Positions 45,931 through 54,575 of a DNA stretch of 64,000 bases are shown here, in pieces (within the stretch, counting starts at the first letter, position 1; each line of letters begins with the position of its first letter). A model generated the notes under the pieces. It had not been told where the DNA came from and searched no databases. It was given only the letters and a program-made list of their open reading frames with translations. The DNA is from Bacillus thuringiensis. Lineage in GTDB: Bacteria > Bacillota > Bacilli > Bacillales > Bacillaceae_G. Where the stretch lies: NCBI RefSeq assembly GCF_014932895.1, contig NZ_JACYOF010000003.1, positions 372,261-436,260 on the forward strand, written 5' to 3'. Position numbers and translations under genes: made by a program.

Positions 45931-46914
45931 TTATGAACTACTGCTAGCAGAGGTTGCGGCAGAGGTTGCGGTAATTGCTGCTATCATAGCTGCCTGCTGC
46001 GCCTGTATGAGAACCTCTATCATTGTTTGTAAGCCTGTGTTGGCAGCGTGGCTTTCCGCACCTTTCTGACTTACGAACAGTTGGATAGCAATAAGAATAT
46101 TTGCATCCGTATGCCAGCGGAATAATTTGTCCCCCTGCAATTTTTCAATGAATGCTCGAATAGAACGAACTTCTTTCTCTCCATCCTCAAGCAACGCTAG
46201 TAATCCGATAGCCGGATAATGCATCTGTTTCACTTTTACCTTTTCTCGCTTTAGCAGATTCCATATGTTTGTATATCGTGCTACTAAAATATCCTCACTG
46301 ACATCCTTCTTTAAAGAAAGAATATGACTTAAAAATTGAAGATTATTCCCTTTGTACATACCAGCTGCCGCCAGCTTCTGGTAGAGACGTTCCACTCGAT
46401 CCATAAGCGTCTCTACTTTCTCTGATTGTCCTGCTAGTAAAACAGCGAGCGGGTAATCATCCGTACTTGTAAGAAAGAAGTGATCCTCTTTCATGCGTTT
46501 ATATACTTGCAGCGACCGCTGAATACGTGTGTCATACTGTCCATTGTCTTCTGATAAAAGCACTGCTGCTGCCAAATAAGTGAATATACTCCGGCTAAAG
46601 CCAGCAGCGATCAACTGTTCATATAAGTCTAGAAACTGTTGAAACGCTTCTTTGTAATATGTAAAGTGAATATCTAATGTTGCTGCAACCACAAAGCGGT
46701 GATAGGACTTTAGATAGGAAAACATCCCTACCTGATCCTTAATATAATTACTTATTTCCAAAAATCGTCCTAGATTAAACAGCTTATCGCTGCCTACATA
46801 CATAGCGGCAATCATCATCCCAGTTCGAGTATCACTAGTTTTCCACCTTAGTTCTCCCTTCAACTGTGTATATATATGTGTATACTGCTCCAACTTTTGC
46901 TGCAATGTAATCAT
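45931..46914 (-). CDS. DUF4003 family protein
   Basis: 327 residues from the ATG of MITLQQKLE, with GGAGGG 6 nt upstream. All-helical cytosolic protein: TRTGMMIAAMYVGSDK, SYHRFVVAATLD, RYTNIWNLLKREK, and an Ala/Ser/Thr-rich C-terminus. DUF4003 proteins are common in Bacillus; function unknown. Confidence 0.85.
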   Translation of the reverse strand: MITLQQKLEQYTHIYTQLKGELRWKTSDTRTGMMIAAMYVGSDKLFNLGRFLEISNYIKDQVGMFSYLKSYHRFVVAATLDIHFTYYKEAFQQFLDLYEQLIAAGFSRSIFTYLAAAVLLSEDNGQYDTRIQRSLQVYKRMKEDHFFLTSTDDYPLAVLLAGQSEKVETLMDRVERLYQKLAAAGMYKGNNLQFLSHILSLKKDVSEDILVARYTNIWNLLKREKVKVKQMHYPAIGLLALLEDGEKEVRSIRAFIEKLQGDKLFRWHTDANILIAIQLFVSQKGAESHAANTGLQTMIEVLIQAQQAAMIAAITATSAATSASSSS

Positions 46915-47634
46915 AGTGATCCCTCCATTTTTCTTGTACTTATCTTCTATCATACTATTATTTCATATTTAAGAACATTGATTTACATACATAAATTGTA
47001 ATCTTATACTTTTTTTGGTTTTTCTGCAATGCCTCTATTAGTTATAAGTAAAATCCAATTTTCGTGTTTAGGGCACGGCGAAGATTCCTTCTTTTGGAGG
47101 CCACTTAAAAAAGCTAAAATATATTTAATTATATATTGCGTAAATTTAATGTATAGTTTTTTAATTTTAAAAGCTTCAACAAGCATAACGAAGTTCTAAA
47201 AATAGGACAGGGTTAGAATTATAGTTGTTTAATTTTGTTATAAGATACTTTACTACACTAAAAAATATAACAATACAGTCGTTTGGAAATGTAAGTTTTT
47301 TTTCAATTGTTTTCATCTGGATTACATTTCCTAAATGCAACAGTATTTTTTTATCATGTTCATCAATTGAAAAATATAAGTTGTAACGCGTTTTCGCACC
47401 AGAACCGAAAAATACTTGACTACCCGAAAATTCAACTATCGGGTGCTAATAATCAGCAATACGTACCGAAAATGATCTAATATTTTTATAAATCAACATA
47501 CCGTACAGGAAATCGACTTTTCTCTTGTCGAAATTTACTTAGCGTACAGTGGTCATATATTTTTAAGAATAGCGGAAGAATATATATATAATGCTACATA
47601 AATGTGAAGTTTGATCAACTTAGGGGGGACGGCC
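46915..47634. other. Intergenic region between DUF4003 and pssA
   Basis: 720 bp, mostly occupied by the amber-interrupted frame at 47176-47499 (listed separately). The 60-codon frame at 47004-47186 overlaps its end but looks non-coding. The pssA promoter should lie in 47500-47620. Confidence 0.5.
47176..47499 (-). pseudogene. Uncharacterised 107-residue frame broken by one TAG
   Basis: From ATG 47499 the frame runs 108 codons to TGA 47176 with a single internal TAG at 47446-47448 (codon 18). The translated part reads like protein: IVEFSGSQVFFGSGAKTRYN, LYFSIDEHDKKILLHLGNV, LTFPNDCIVIFFSVVKYLIT. No clear ribosome site ahead of the ATG. Not recognised. A pseudogene, or less likely a readthrough gene. 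Confidence 0.45.
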
Positions 47635-48126
47635 TTGTTCAATCAGATAGTAAAAGCTGTACCGAATTTGTTTACGATTGGAAATTTATTGTGCGGTGTT
47701 TTTTCAATTACCATGAATATGAGTGAATATTTGGTAGTAGCCTCCATTTTCATTTTCTTTTCAGCTGTTTTAGACCTTCTTGATGGAAGGATTGCGAGAA
47801 AATTAAAAGTGAACAGTGAGTTTGGTATAGAATTGGATTCCTTAGCTGATATTGTTAGTTTCGGCGTTGCTCCTGCACTTTTATTTTATACAATAGCAAC
47901 ACCATCTATTTTAACTTCTTTGGCATTTATCCTTTTCCCAACGATGGGTGCTTTAAGATTAGCTAAATTTAGTGTTAAACCAACTATTGGATATTTTAAG
48001 GGATTACCTATTCCAGCTGCTGGATTAACATTGGCTGGTATGGGATTGTTTTCATATAGCAATGCATGGATTACATTAATCCTCGCTCTCTTAATGGTAA
48101 GTCCAATTAGGTTTAAAAAACTTTAA
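47635..48126 (+). CDS. pssA: CDP-diacylglycerol-serine O-phosphatidyltransferase
   Basis: 163 residues from TTG 47635, with GGGGGG 7 nt upstream; the TTG at 47611 is less well placed. CDP-alcohol phosphatidyltransferase motif DGRIARKLKVNSEFGIELDS followed by LAD gives the D-x2-DG-x2-AR-x8-G-x3-D-x3-D pattern. Four to five membrane helices. Makes phosphatidylserine from CDP-DAG. psd, its usual partner, is not adjacent, so this may be a second copy. Confidence 0.9.
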   Translation: MFNQIVKAVPNLFTIGNLLCGVFSITMNMSEYLVVASIFIFFSAVLDLLDGRIARKLKVNSEFGIELDSLADIVSFGVAPALLFYTIATPSILTSLAFILFPTMGALRLAKFSVKPTIGYFKGLPIPAAGLTLAGMGLFSYSNAWITLILALLMVSPIRFKKL

Positions 48127-48242
48127 TTGTGATCCCGCCTATTGCCATTAAGACTTAACGGAATAATGTTTATTTGAGTAAGACTTTAGAAATATTAAGG
48201 AGTAATTAGGATTTCAATGAGGAATTGCTAAAACATATTTAA

Positions 48243-48260
48243 GATTCTGTTGCAAAGTTT
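48243..48260 (+). mobile_element. IS6-family terminal inverted repeat, vestige
   Basis: GATTCTGTTGCAAAGTTT differs by one base from the GGTTCTGTTGCAAAGTTT end of IS6-family elements (recalled from IS257/IS1216/IS240-like elements). No transposase follows, so only one end remains. Together with the transposase remnant at 40127 it brackets the decayed stretch. Confidence 0.7.
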
Positions 48261-48421
48261 GAAAAAGCATAAACAGGTTGGTAAATGAGGAACAATGTTT
48301 ACGTACTTATTTGAACTACCCCTACTTTTACTTTGTTTAGAAAAGGTGGATTCCTAGAACTCCAATTTATTAATAATGGATGGCGTAGACATTATTAAAG
48401 AAATTCCATTAAATAAGTATT

Positions 48422-48457
48422 CCCCTTAATCCTTACCTATGTATTAAGGGGATTTTT
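48422..48457 (+). terminator. Terminator
   Basis: CCCCTTAAT / ATTAAGGGG stem followed by ATTTTT. Confidence 0.8.
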
Positions 48458-48623
48458 CCTATGCTCCTATAAGGTGTTGTTCAAACAAATAATATGGCCT
48501 TATCATGAAATTAGAACGTAAATCCTACTCCGGATATGCGCCCTTTTCTGATACAAGTTTTTACCCTGAGTAAAAAAATAAATCCACCTCTGTTGTCACA
48601 ATATATTATGGAGGTGAGTGAAT

Positions 48624-49358
48624 ATGAAACTAAAGTTATTCGCAATTTCTGTAATTACCGTACTTCTTATGAGTATTTTAGTGCCTTACACAGCCTATGC
48701 AACTGTACAAAAAGGAAATAATGGTAGTATGAATTTCGACATTGACTTAACAGGTTATCAGCTCTATGGATTTGGTGATTTTAATCAACTGGGCTATAAA
48801 ATAACACCACTTGCCCAATTATATTTTACAATTATTCAGTTGGAAGAAGAATGGATTGATGAACCACGACTATATATCAAGGGTAACAAAGGTTATGTTC
48901 ACCTTTGGAAAGAAGATGGCACGAATGTACTTTATACTGTTGAAAAACAAGCAAGTGGCCCATTAAAAGATATGTGGAAAATTGTTGATGTTAGAAGAAA
49001 AAAAATTAACCGAATACCAGTTCCAAAACAATTACTTAAAGAAGCATTGATTGAACGCTTAGTATACCCAATAAGTACATCTATTGAAACATATTATAAA
49101 CCTAAATTGTGGTATCGAGGATTCGAGAAAATCCTTAAAATAGAGAGAGATGAGACAAATTTCAACTTACATGTAACTGTTCAAGTTCAAACTTTTCAGG
49201 GGGCACATAATCCGCCTTATGGTGAAGAAACAATTACTTTTCAAATTAAAGGTAGCCAAATTAAGGTTGTTGATTATAAACATAGAGACATTCCAAAAGA
49301 AGAATGGAATAAGATAGAATTAAGAAATAATTCTTATAAGAAAACAAAGCAGCAATAA
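48624..49358 (+). CDS. Secreted DUF3888 protein
   Basis: 244 residues from ATG 48624 with GGAGGTG upstream; GTG 48618 is adjacent to the site. Signal peptide to about residue 27 (YTAYA). The DUF3888 region is C-terminal (about 130-225): LLKEALIERLVYPISTSIE, YRGFEKILKIERDE, VQVQTFQGAHNPPYGEETIT. Exported; function unknown. Followed by a terminator at 49540. Confidence 0.85.
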   Translation: MKLKLFAISVITVLLMSILVPYTAYATVQKGNNGSMNFDIDLTGYQLYGFGDFNQLGYKITPLAQLYFTIIQLEEEWIDEPRLYIKGNKGYVHLWKEDGTNVLYTVEKQASGPLKDMWKIVDVRRKKINRIPVPKQLLKEALIERLVYPISTSIETYYKPKLWYRGFEKILKIERDETNFNLHVTVQVQTFQGAHNPPYGEETITFQIKGSQIKVVDYKHRDIPKEEWNKIELRNNSYKKTKQQ

Positions 49359-49539
49359 AACAATTGGGGGACTCAAGACCTATCACCTTTCCTGATAATT
49401 CACACTTATTTTAAGTACTATTATGCACATCTAGCTTTAAAACCAGCTACCTTTACATGTGAAGATTAACTGGGTTACTTCATTACGGGTATAACGCCAT
49501 GGGTACCACCAGCAAAATATTGTGAAGGAAATCAATATT

Positions 49540-49577
49540 AAAAAGCCCAATTTTAATGCTGAGAAATTGGGCTTTTT
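49540..49577 (+). terminator. Terminator
   Basis: AAAAAGCCCAATTT / AAATTGGGCTTTTT stem between convergent DUF3888 and exonuclease genes. Confidence 0.85.
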
Positions 49578-49604
49578 CGTTACTCTAGTAGAGATAGGAG
49601 AATA

Positions 49605-50450
49605 TCATTTAGTCTTTACACTCTCCCCCATCTCAGCCAAATACCTCAACTGCCGCTCCGCCTTTCTCACCGCCGTACGAAAATGTTTTTTCAGAAGTTC
49701 TACTGCATTTTCGCTTATATAGTACCTTTCCGTTATACTTTCCCACGTGTCACTACCTTCAAATGTACTCCATAAAAAAGGTCGTTCTGTACTTTTCCTC
49801 ATTTCTTTAAATACCCATTTTCGCATCTTTTTTTTCGCTTTTTCTGTTAGTTTTCCGTTCTTTACAAGTTCCAGCTCACCATGTCTTTTGTATCGTTTAT
49901 TAATATCTCTCTCGCTATATACTTTAAGAAGTATATTCGCTGTATTCTCAGCATCTGCTAAAGCTCGGTGCTGCTTCCCTTCCCATATTAAACCGAGCTG
50001 TTCCACTGCAAATTGTAAACTTGGTGTATGCTCAAATAATTCTTCATACGCTTGGAAAACAAATTTTTGCAAATCAAATCTGCTCTCTTTTTCCATACAC
50101 GGGCATTCTACACCGTGTAATGTACAGTCTTGAGATAGAAAACGATAATCTTCTTTTCCCCATGAAATAAATATAGAATTTTCTCCGATGAACTGAATAA
50201 ATTTCTCTATAATTTGAGGGAAATTCCCTACACCTATTAAATCTTTCTTTGTAATGCCCGTTAGTTTAGTTGTATGACGAGTTAATCGAGCACTCGGTTT
50301 CACTAACTCCGAAAATTCTCCAACAATCTTCATTGTACTTGTATCTATTTTTACAGCTCCTATATCAACTATTTCTAGCGGATCTTCTGATTTATACGGC
50401 CTGAAATTTCTCTCAATATCGAACACAATAAAATGTGTAGCGTTTTTCAA
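49605..50450 (-). CDS. DEDDh 3'-5' exonuclease, KapD/ERI-1 like
   Basis: 281 residues from TTG 50450 with AGAGGT upstream. Exonuclease motifs: FIVFDIERNF (ExoI, D-x-E), FISWGKEDYRFL (ExoII Asp) and HRALADAENTANIL (ExoIII with His and Asp). The linker TKLTGITKKDL is typical of KapD, which in B. subtilis inhibits the KinA route to sporulation. An extra about 90-residue basic C-terminal region is present. RNA or DNA 3' ends are the expected substrate. Confidence 0.88.
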   Translation of the reverse strand: MKNATHFIVFDIERNFRPYKSEDPLEIVDIGAVKIDTSTMKIVGEFSELVKPSARLTRHTTKLTGITKKDLIGVGNFPQIIEKFIQFIGENSIFISWGKEDYRFLSQDCTLHGVECPCMEKESRFDLQKFVFQAYEELFEHTPSLQFAVEQLGLIWEGKQHRALADAENTANILLKVYSERDINKRYKRHGELELVKNGKLTEKAKKKMRKWVFKEMRKSTERPFLWSTFEGSDTWESITERYYISENAVELLKKHFRTAVRKAERQLRYLAEMGESVKTK

Positions 50451-50648
50451 TTTAGATACCTCTTTCTAATTCCTTTTGATACGATAGTTTCATTATTACT
50501 TTAAAACCTTTTTCTATCTATTAGCAGTTTCACTTTATTTTCAGTATCTATTTATAATTGTAGTTTATACATGAGATACCCTTGATTTAAAAATGAAAAT
50601 TCAGTCTTATTATCATATGTAAATAGGAGGACATCTATAAAAATGCAA

Positions 50649-50675
50649 AAAAAAGAAGGGCGAGCCCTTCTTTTT
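50649..50675 (-). terminator. Terminator of cspA
   Basis: AAAAAGAAGGGC-GAG-CCCTTCTTTTT compact stem, 6 nt after the stop. Confidence 0.88.
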
Positions 50676-50681
50676 CAAAAA

Positions 50682-50882
50682 TTACTTCTTAGTTACGTTA
50701 GTAGCTTGTGGTCCACGGTTACCTTGTTCTACTTCGAAAGTAACTTCTTGACCTTCTTCTAAAGTTTTGAAGCCTTCGCCTTGGATAGCTGAGAAATGAA
50801 CGAATACGTCTTCTCCGCCTTCAACTTCGATGAAACCGAAACCTTTTTCTGAGTTAAACCATTTTACTTTACCGTTTTGCAT
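50682..50882 (-). CDS. cspA: Cold shock protein
   Basis: 66 residues, one cold-shock domain. RNP1 KGFGFIEV and RNP2 DVFVHFSAI are intact. Single-stranded RNA/DNA chaperone. Strong AGGAGG upstream, after a 5' leader that contains a hairpin and possibly a leader ORF. cspA is the symbol used for the major Csp in the B. cereus group, but there are several paralogues. Confidence 0.93.
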   Translation of the reverse strand: MQNGKVKWFNSEKGFGFIEVEGGEDVFVHFSAIQGEGFKTLEEGQEVTFEVEQGNRGPQATNVTKK

Positions 50883-50935
50883 GAAAAAAATCCTCCTACA
50901 ATGTACCTATATGTACATATTCATTTTCAACCACC

Positions 50936-50989
50936 TTACAATAATAAGCCAGACATTAAAAAACTGCAACCCCAGAGGAGATTTAACAT
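50936..50989 (-). CDS. Possible 17-codon leader peptide in the cspA 5' region
   Basis: ATG 50989 with a perfect AGGAGG 6 nt upstream encodes MLNLLWGCSFLMSGLLL and stops 53 nt before cspA. The ribosome site is part of a stem (GAGGAG pairs with CTCCTC within the ORF), so its translation and leader folding could be coupled. Whether the transcript starts this far upstream is not known. Confidence 0.35.
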   Translation of the reverse strand: MLNLLWGCSFLMSGLLL

Positions 50990-51098
50990 TGCTATCCTCC
51001 TCGGAAGTTACAGCTCATTTAAATCTCTATATTATTAAAAGTAAAATGGTTTAAACATACTATATCATATCAATATAATAAAAGCAAATCTTTTTTTA

Positions 51099-51998
51099 CT
51101 ATACAACTTTTTGTTTCCACTGCATCACTTTTGATTCACCTGATCCAGCTACAATATAGCCTTCCTTTTGATTAACAATGCGCCAACCATGCCCTTTTAC
51201 CGAGTCACATACTGTAACAATACCTTCTTCAAGATTCACACGACAAACTGTACTAACTCCCGCCTTATTTTGCGTTGAAGTCGTATATAGAACATGTTGA
51301 TCTACACTTAAGTCTAAATAGCTACTCGCTTTCTGCTCACTTTGACATGTATGCCAATATATTTTTTCACTCTCAATACTTTCATCTATTTTACAAAAAG
51401 AAATATTCCCGCTAATTCCTTTGCACGATCCACTTGCTGCTACTAAATAAGAATTATGTATAGTCAACGCAGAAATCATCTGATTCATCGCTATTTTAAT
51501 CCTTTTTAATTTACATGTCTCTAAATCAAAAAGCCAAATACCACCATATTTCGCATGTATTTTCGTACCGATAAATAAGTAATGTTTATATAAAAATAAT
51601 GAACGAATAGACGGTGCATCACTACCGTAGTCAAGAAATGGATGGATGGTCTCCCACGAAGAACCGAAATTATGAGAATGATACAGCGTTTTATCTCCAT
51701 GAGCAATAACTGTTCCACTTTCATTACTACACACATTCCAACTCGTTGCTTTCGTTGGGAAGCGCCGAACCTCCCACGTTTCGCCACCATTCATACTACG
51801 AATAAAAACTCCTTCGTCACCTACACCATAAACTACATTATCTTCACTATGTAAATCTCTAATTCGTTTTTGAAAGCCATTTAAAATTTGTTTCCATTCT
51901 CCGTCTTGTTCAATAAATAAGCCATTATATGTAGTAGCTAACATAAGTTTTCCATCTCTTAACTTTGTAATAGCAGTCGCACTTAACATTGTCCCCAC
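51099..51998 (-). CDS. BNR/sialidase-like beta-propeller protein
   Basis: 299 residues from GTG 51998, with GGGAGTG upstream; earlier starts lie within the flavodoxin gene. Contains Asp-box-like blades (SMNGGETWEVRRF, SHNFGSSWETI) and repeated strands such as YNGLFIEQDGEWKQI and VVYGVGDEGVFI. No signal peptide, so cytosolic. Follows flavodoxin by 16 nt in a Fur-controlled operon. The function cannot be read from sequence. Confidence 0.75.
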   Translation of the reverse strand: MGTMLSATAITKLRDGKLMLATTYNGLFIEQDGEWKQILNGFQKRIRDLHSEDNVVYGVGDEGVFIRSMNGGETWEVRRFPTKATSWNVCSNESGTVIAHGDKTLYHSHNFGSSWETIHPFLDYGSDAPSIRSLFLYKHYLFIGTKIHAKYGGIWLFDLETCKLKRIKIAMNQMISALTIHNSYLVAASGSCKGISGNISFCKIDESIESEKIYWHTCQSEQKASSYLDLSVDQHVLYTTSTQNKAGVSTVCRVNLEEGIVTVCDSVKGHGWRIVNQKEGYIVAGSGESKVMQWKQKVV

Positions 51999-52014
51999 GT
52001 TGACACTCCCATTC

Positions 52015-52458
52015 TTAGAACTTCTCAGCAATTGCAATTGCAAAATTACTGCATTTTTCAATATCCTCTTCATCTTCTGGAGCTAGTTCGATTTTCAACC
52101 CTTCTTGTACAAGTTCTGCACCGCGTTCTACGAGACGTTCTTCAAATATTGTTACTGCTTCACAAAATAACTCGTACGCCGTATCACCTGATCCGAATAC
52201 CGCTACTTTTTTCCCTGATAAATCTACATTTTCTAAGTCCTCATGAAAATCTTCCGCCTCAAATGGTAATTCACCATCGCCCCACGTATAAGACCCTAAA
52301 ATGATTCCATCATAAACTAACAATTCTTTAGCATCCATGCCTTCCATTTCTTGCAATACTACTTCATGATCAAAAGCATCTAAACTTACTTTAATTAAAT
52401 CAGCAATACTCTCTGTATTTCCTGACATACTTGCATACGCTATTAAAATTTTCGCCAC
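52015..52458 (-). CDS. Flavodoxin (short-chain)
   Basis: 147 residues from GTG 52458. FMN phosphate-binding loop ASMSGNTESIAD, isoalloxazine loops SYTWGDGELP and FGSGDTAYELFCEA. Low-potential electron carrier that replaces ferredoxin under iron shortage; B. subtilis YkuN/YkuP are Fur-regulated counterparts. The Fur boxes directly upstream support the same control here. Confidence 0.93.
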   Translation of the reverse strand: MAKILIAYASMSGNTESIADLIKVSLDAFDHEVVLQEMEGMDAKELLVYDGIILGSYTWGDGELPFEAEDFHEDLENVDLSGKKVAVFGSGDTAYELFCEAVTIFEERLVERGAELVQEGLKIELAPEDEEDIEKCSNFAIAIAEKF

Positions 52459-52483
52459 CTTGGCATCCCCCTACAACAAAAAA

Positions 52484-52519
52484 TGATTATCATTCTCATT
52501 ATATTAATAATGAGAATCA
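52484..52519. promoter_or_regulatory. Two Fur boxes upstream of flavodoxin
   Basis: TGATTATCATTCTCA (52484-52498) matches TGATAATnATTATCA at 12 of 14 defined positions. A second, weaker site TAATAATGAGAATCA (52505-52519) follows. TTCTCATTA / TAATGAGAA forms a further dyad across them. Confidence 0.8.
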
Positions 52520-52731
52520 ATTTCAATTGTTTTTTCTACTTTTATCACGTTTCACATCTGACTATTCACATTTCATTTAAAATATCTTTATTCATATTCA
52601 ACTATTGCCAAATCTACTTTCAAACTTTATTGTATTATCATCATTTCACATTTTTCATTTCAAATAAAAAATGTATGTACATCTTACTCAATCATAAATC
52701 AATTTTTCACTTTACAGAAAGAGGAGTCCTT

Positions 52732-53832
52732 ATGATGAAAAAGTATTTTATTAGATTATTAAAAATATCCTCTCTTTTAACGATATTCTTACTAACAGTG
52801 GGTGCTATTATTTTATTCTGTACTTCATACGGTCATAATTTACGTGTCATTGCGGCTGAGAGTATTTTAACTTCTCAACATCCACAATATGCAAAATTCA
52901 CGTTATTGTCTGATCAAGAATTAAATGATATTTCTCAATCCATTACAAATCCCAATTGGAAAAATAGCGAATTTATTACTTCTAAGCTTTCAAAAAAAGA
53001 GTTAGAAAGACGAAAAAACTTACCGCTAGATGTTTCAATTGAAACGATAAAGAAAAAATATAATGATCATTTTTTTGAAGGTAAATTAATGACAATTAGC
53101 AATCCATTAAATGTAAAGCTCGTTACGCAGCAAGGTTCACAAGGAAAAGACGTTGGAGAAAAAATATATGTTATGGCTAAGCGAAATCATGCACTTGCCG
53201 CTGTAAATGCTAGTGGCTTTTCGGATGAAACGGGGCATGGTGGTGGTAAAACTGGAATCGGTATCGTTATTGAAAACGAGAGAGTTATAACCACACCGAA
53301 AGATATTAACACCCCTACTCTCATTAGTGGACTTACAAAATACGGACAAATGGTTTCTGGAGAATTTTCTGCTAATCAATTATTAAATAAAAATGTCGTT
53401 TCCGCTGCCGGCTTTATGCCTCAACTAATTGTAAATGGCGAAAAAATGATTACAAATGATGGTGGATGGGGCTATGGTCCCCGAAGTATTATGGCTCAAA
53501 AAAAAGATGGCTCTATTATGTTTTTCATCATTGATGGAAGGCAACCTCATAGCATTGGAGCTTCTTTAAGAGATTGCCAAGATATCCTTTACGAAAAAGG
53601 AGCTGTTAATGCGATGGCAATGGATGGCGGCTCTTCAGCAACATTGTACGCAATGGGAGATATTTTAAATATTCCTTCTACCTTATCTCATAAATCACGA
53701 TATTTACCGAACGCCTGGGTTGTTACTGCGAACCCTAAGCAACAAGTTCATGTAACTATAGACGGAAATCCAACGAGCTCTCAAAAGATTTCTGAAACAA
53801 TAGGAGCTACCGCTGTAGCTATCGATAAATAG
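52732..53832 (+). CDS. Phosphodiester glycosidase (NAGPA-domain) membrane/exported protein
   Basis: 366 residues from ATG 52732 with GAGGAG upstream; the long frame opening at 52483 lies over the Fur region. One N-terminal membrane anchor (about 12-35). The NAGPA domain (about 140-350) has AAVNASGFSDETGHGGG, RSIMAQKKDGSIMFFIIDG and NAMAMDGGSSATLY. Extracytoplasmic glycosidase acting on phosphodiester-linked sugars, plausibly wall polymers or exopolysaccharide; similar in type to YngK/YoaD-region exopolysaccharide proteins. Confidence 0.85.
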   Translation: MMKKYFIRLLKISSLLTIFLLTVGAIILFCTSYGHNLRVIAAESILTSQHPQYAKFTLLSDQELNDISQSITNPNWKNSEFITSKLSKKELERRKNLPLDVSIETIKKKYNDHFFEGKLMTISNPLNVKLVTQQGSQGKDVGEKIYVMAKRNHALAAVNASGFSDETGHGGGKTGIGIVIENERVITTPKDINTPTLISGLTKYGQMVSGEFSANQLLNKNVVSAAGFMPQLIVNGEKMITNDGGWGYGPRSIMAQKKDGSIMFFIIDGRQPHSIGASLRDCQDILYEKGAVNAMAMDGGSSATLYAMGDILNIPSTLSHKSRYLPNAWVVTANPKQQVHVTIDGNPTSSQKISETIGATAVAIDK

Positions 53833-53870
53833 AAAAAGCACAGATGACTATACAATCATCTGTGCTTTTT
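53833..53870. terminator. Bidirectional terminator
   Basis: AAAAAGCACAGATGA / TCATCTGTGCTTTTT perfect stem between convergent genes. Confidence 0.92.
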
Positions 53871-53871
53871 C

Positions 53872-54489
53872 TTACTTTTTAAAAATACCAAACGGCTTTC
53901 CAACTGGTAATACCACTTTTCCGAAGTGTGTATTTAACACTGCTGCTGCTGAACCATAGAAAGATAATAATGAAATACATAGTTCAGAATATGCTGCTAA
54001 ATTATGCATTGCGTGCGGCATAACACCTAAAGTACTTAATGAAAGACCAATAAATAAGAAATCAATAAGTACGAAAATCATAAATAATACTTTATGTGTT
54101 TCCATTGCACCAATTGTCATAAAAATTGTGAAAATCAAGTATCCGATAAAGGCTACACCAAGCTGTTTTGAATCTGCAGTTTGGGCTAATTTTTCGCCAA
54201 ATACTCCAAGTTGAATTAACCAAGACGTTCCAACACCTAACCAAAATAGGCCGTAAGCGCCAAATGCTGTTGTACCGAACGTATTGTTATGCTTTGCATC
54301 GTGAATGCATGCAAAGATTTGTGCAAATCCTCCTAAAAAGATTGCCCATGGTAATACAAGTGAAACGCCATCTGTTAAGCCTAACTTTTGAGATGATGCT
54401 ACAAGTGTTACCATTGCTAATCCAAATAGACCAATTCCTGATGGATCCGCTGTTGTCATTTTCACATGATGTGTAGTTTGATTGCTCAT
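53872..54489 (-). CDS. Acetate uptake transporter, GPR1/FUN34/YaaH (SatP) family
   Basis: 205 residues, six helices. Family signature near the N-terminus is present as DPSGIGLFGLAMVTLVAS (N-P-[AV]-P-[LF]-GL type), with the constriction-type GTTAFGAYGLFWLG segment. Passive or proton-coupled acetate/succinate channel. AGGAGGTTT precedes the ATG. Monocistronic. Confidence 0.88.
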   Translation of the reverse strand: MSNQTTHHVKMTTADPSGIGLFGLAMVTLVASSQKLGLTDGVSLVLPWAIFLGGFAQIFACIHDAKHNNTFGTTAFGAYGLFWLGVGTSWLIQLGVFGEKLAQTADSKQLGVAFIGYLIFTIFMTIGAMETHKVLFMIFVLIDFLFIGLSLSTLGVMPHAMHNLAAYSELCISLLSFYGSAAAVLNTHFGKVVLPVGKPFGIFKK

Positions 54490-54575
54490 ATAAACCTCCT
54501 GATTATAAACATACTCGAATACAATACTTAAATCAGAAGGCTATGTCAATGGTTTTTTTTGTATGTTGTCAGACC

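Larger units (their letters stand above)
48127..48623. other. Intergenic region with IS6 vestige
   Basis: About 500 bp with the IS6-type terminal repeat at 48243, a shared segment at 48314-48340, and a terminator at 48422-48457. A short frame ending DGVDIIKEIPLNKYSP just before the terminator may be the tail of a lost gene. Confidence 0.5.

Noticed and set aside
47004-47186. 60-codon minus-strand frame overlapping the amber-interrupted frame
   Set aside because: No ribosome site, and its composition looks like translated AT-rich spacer. I could not match it to anything.
52483-52731. N-terminal extension of the phosphodiester glycosidase frame
   Set aside because: It covers the Fur boxes and flavodoxin promoter and has no ribosome site; the clear site is before ATG 52732.
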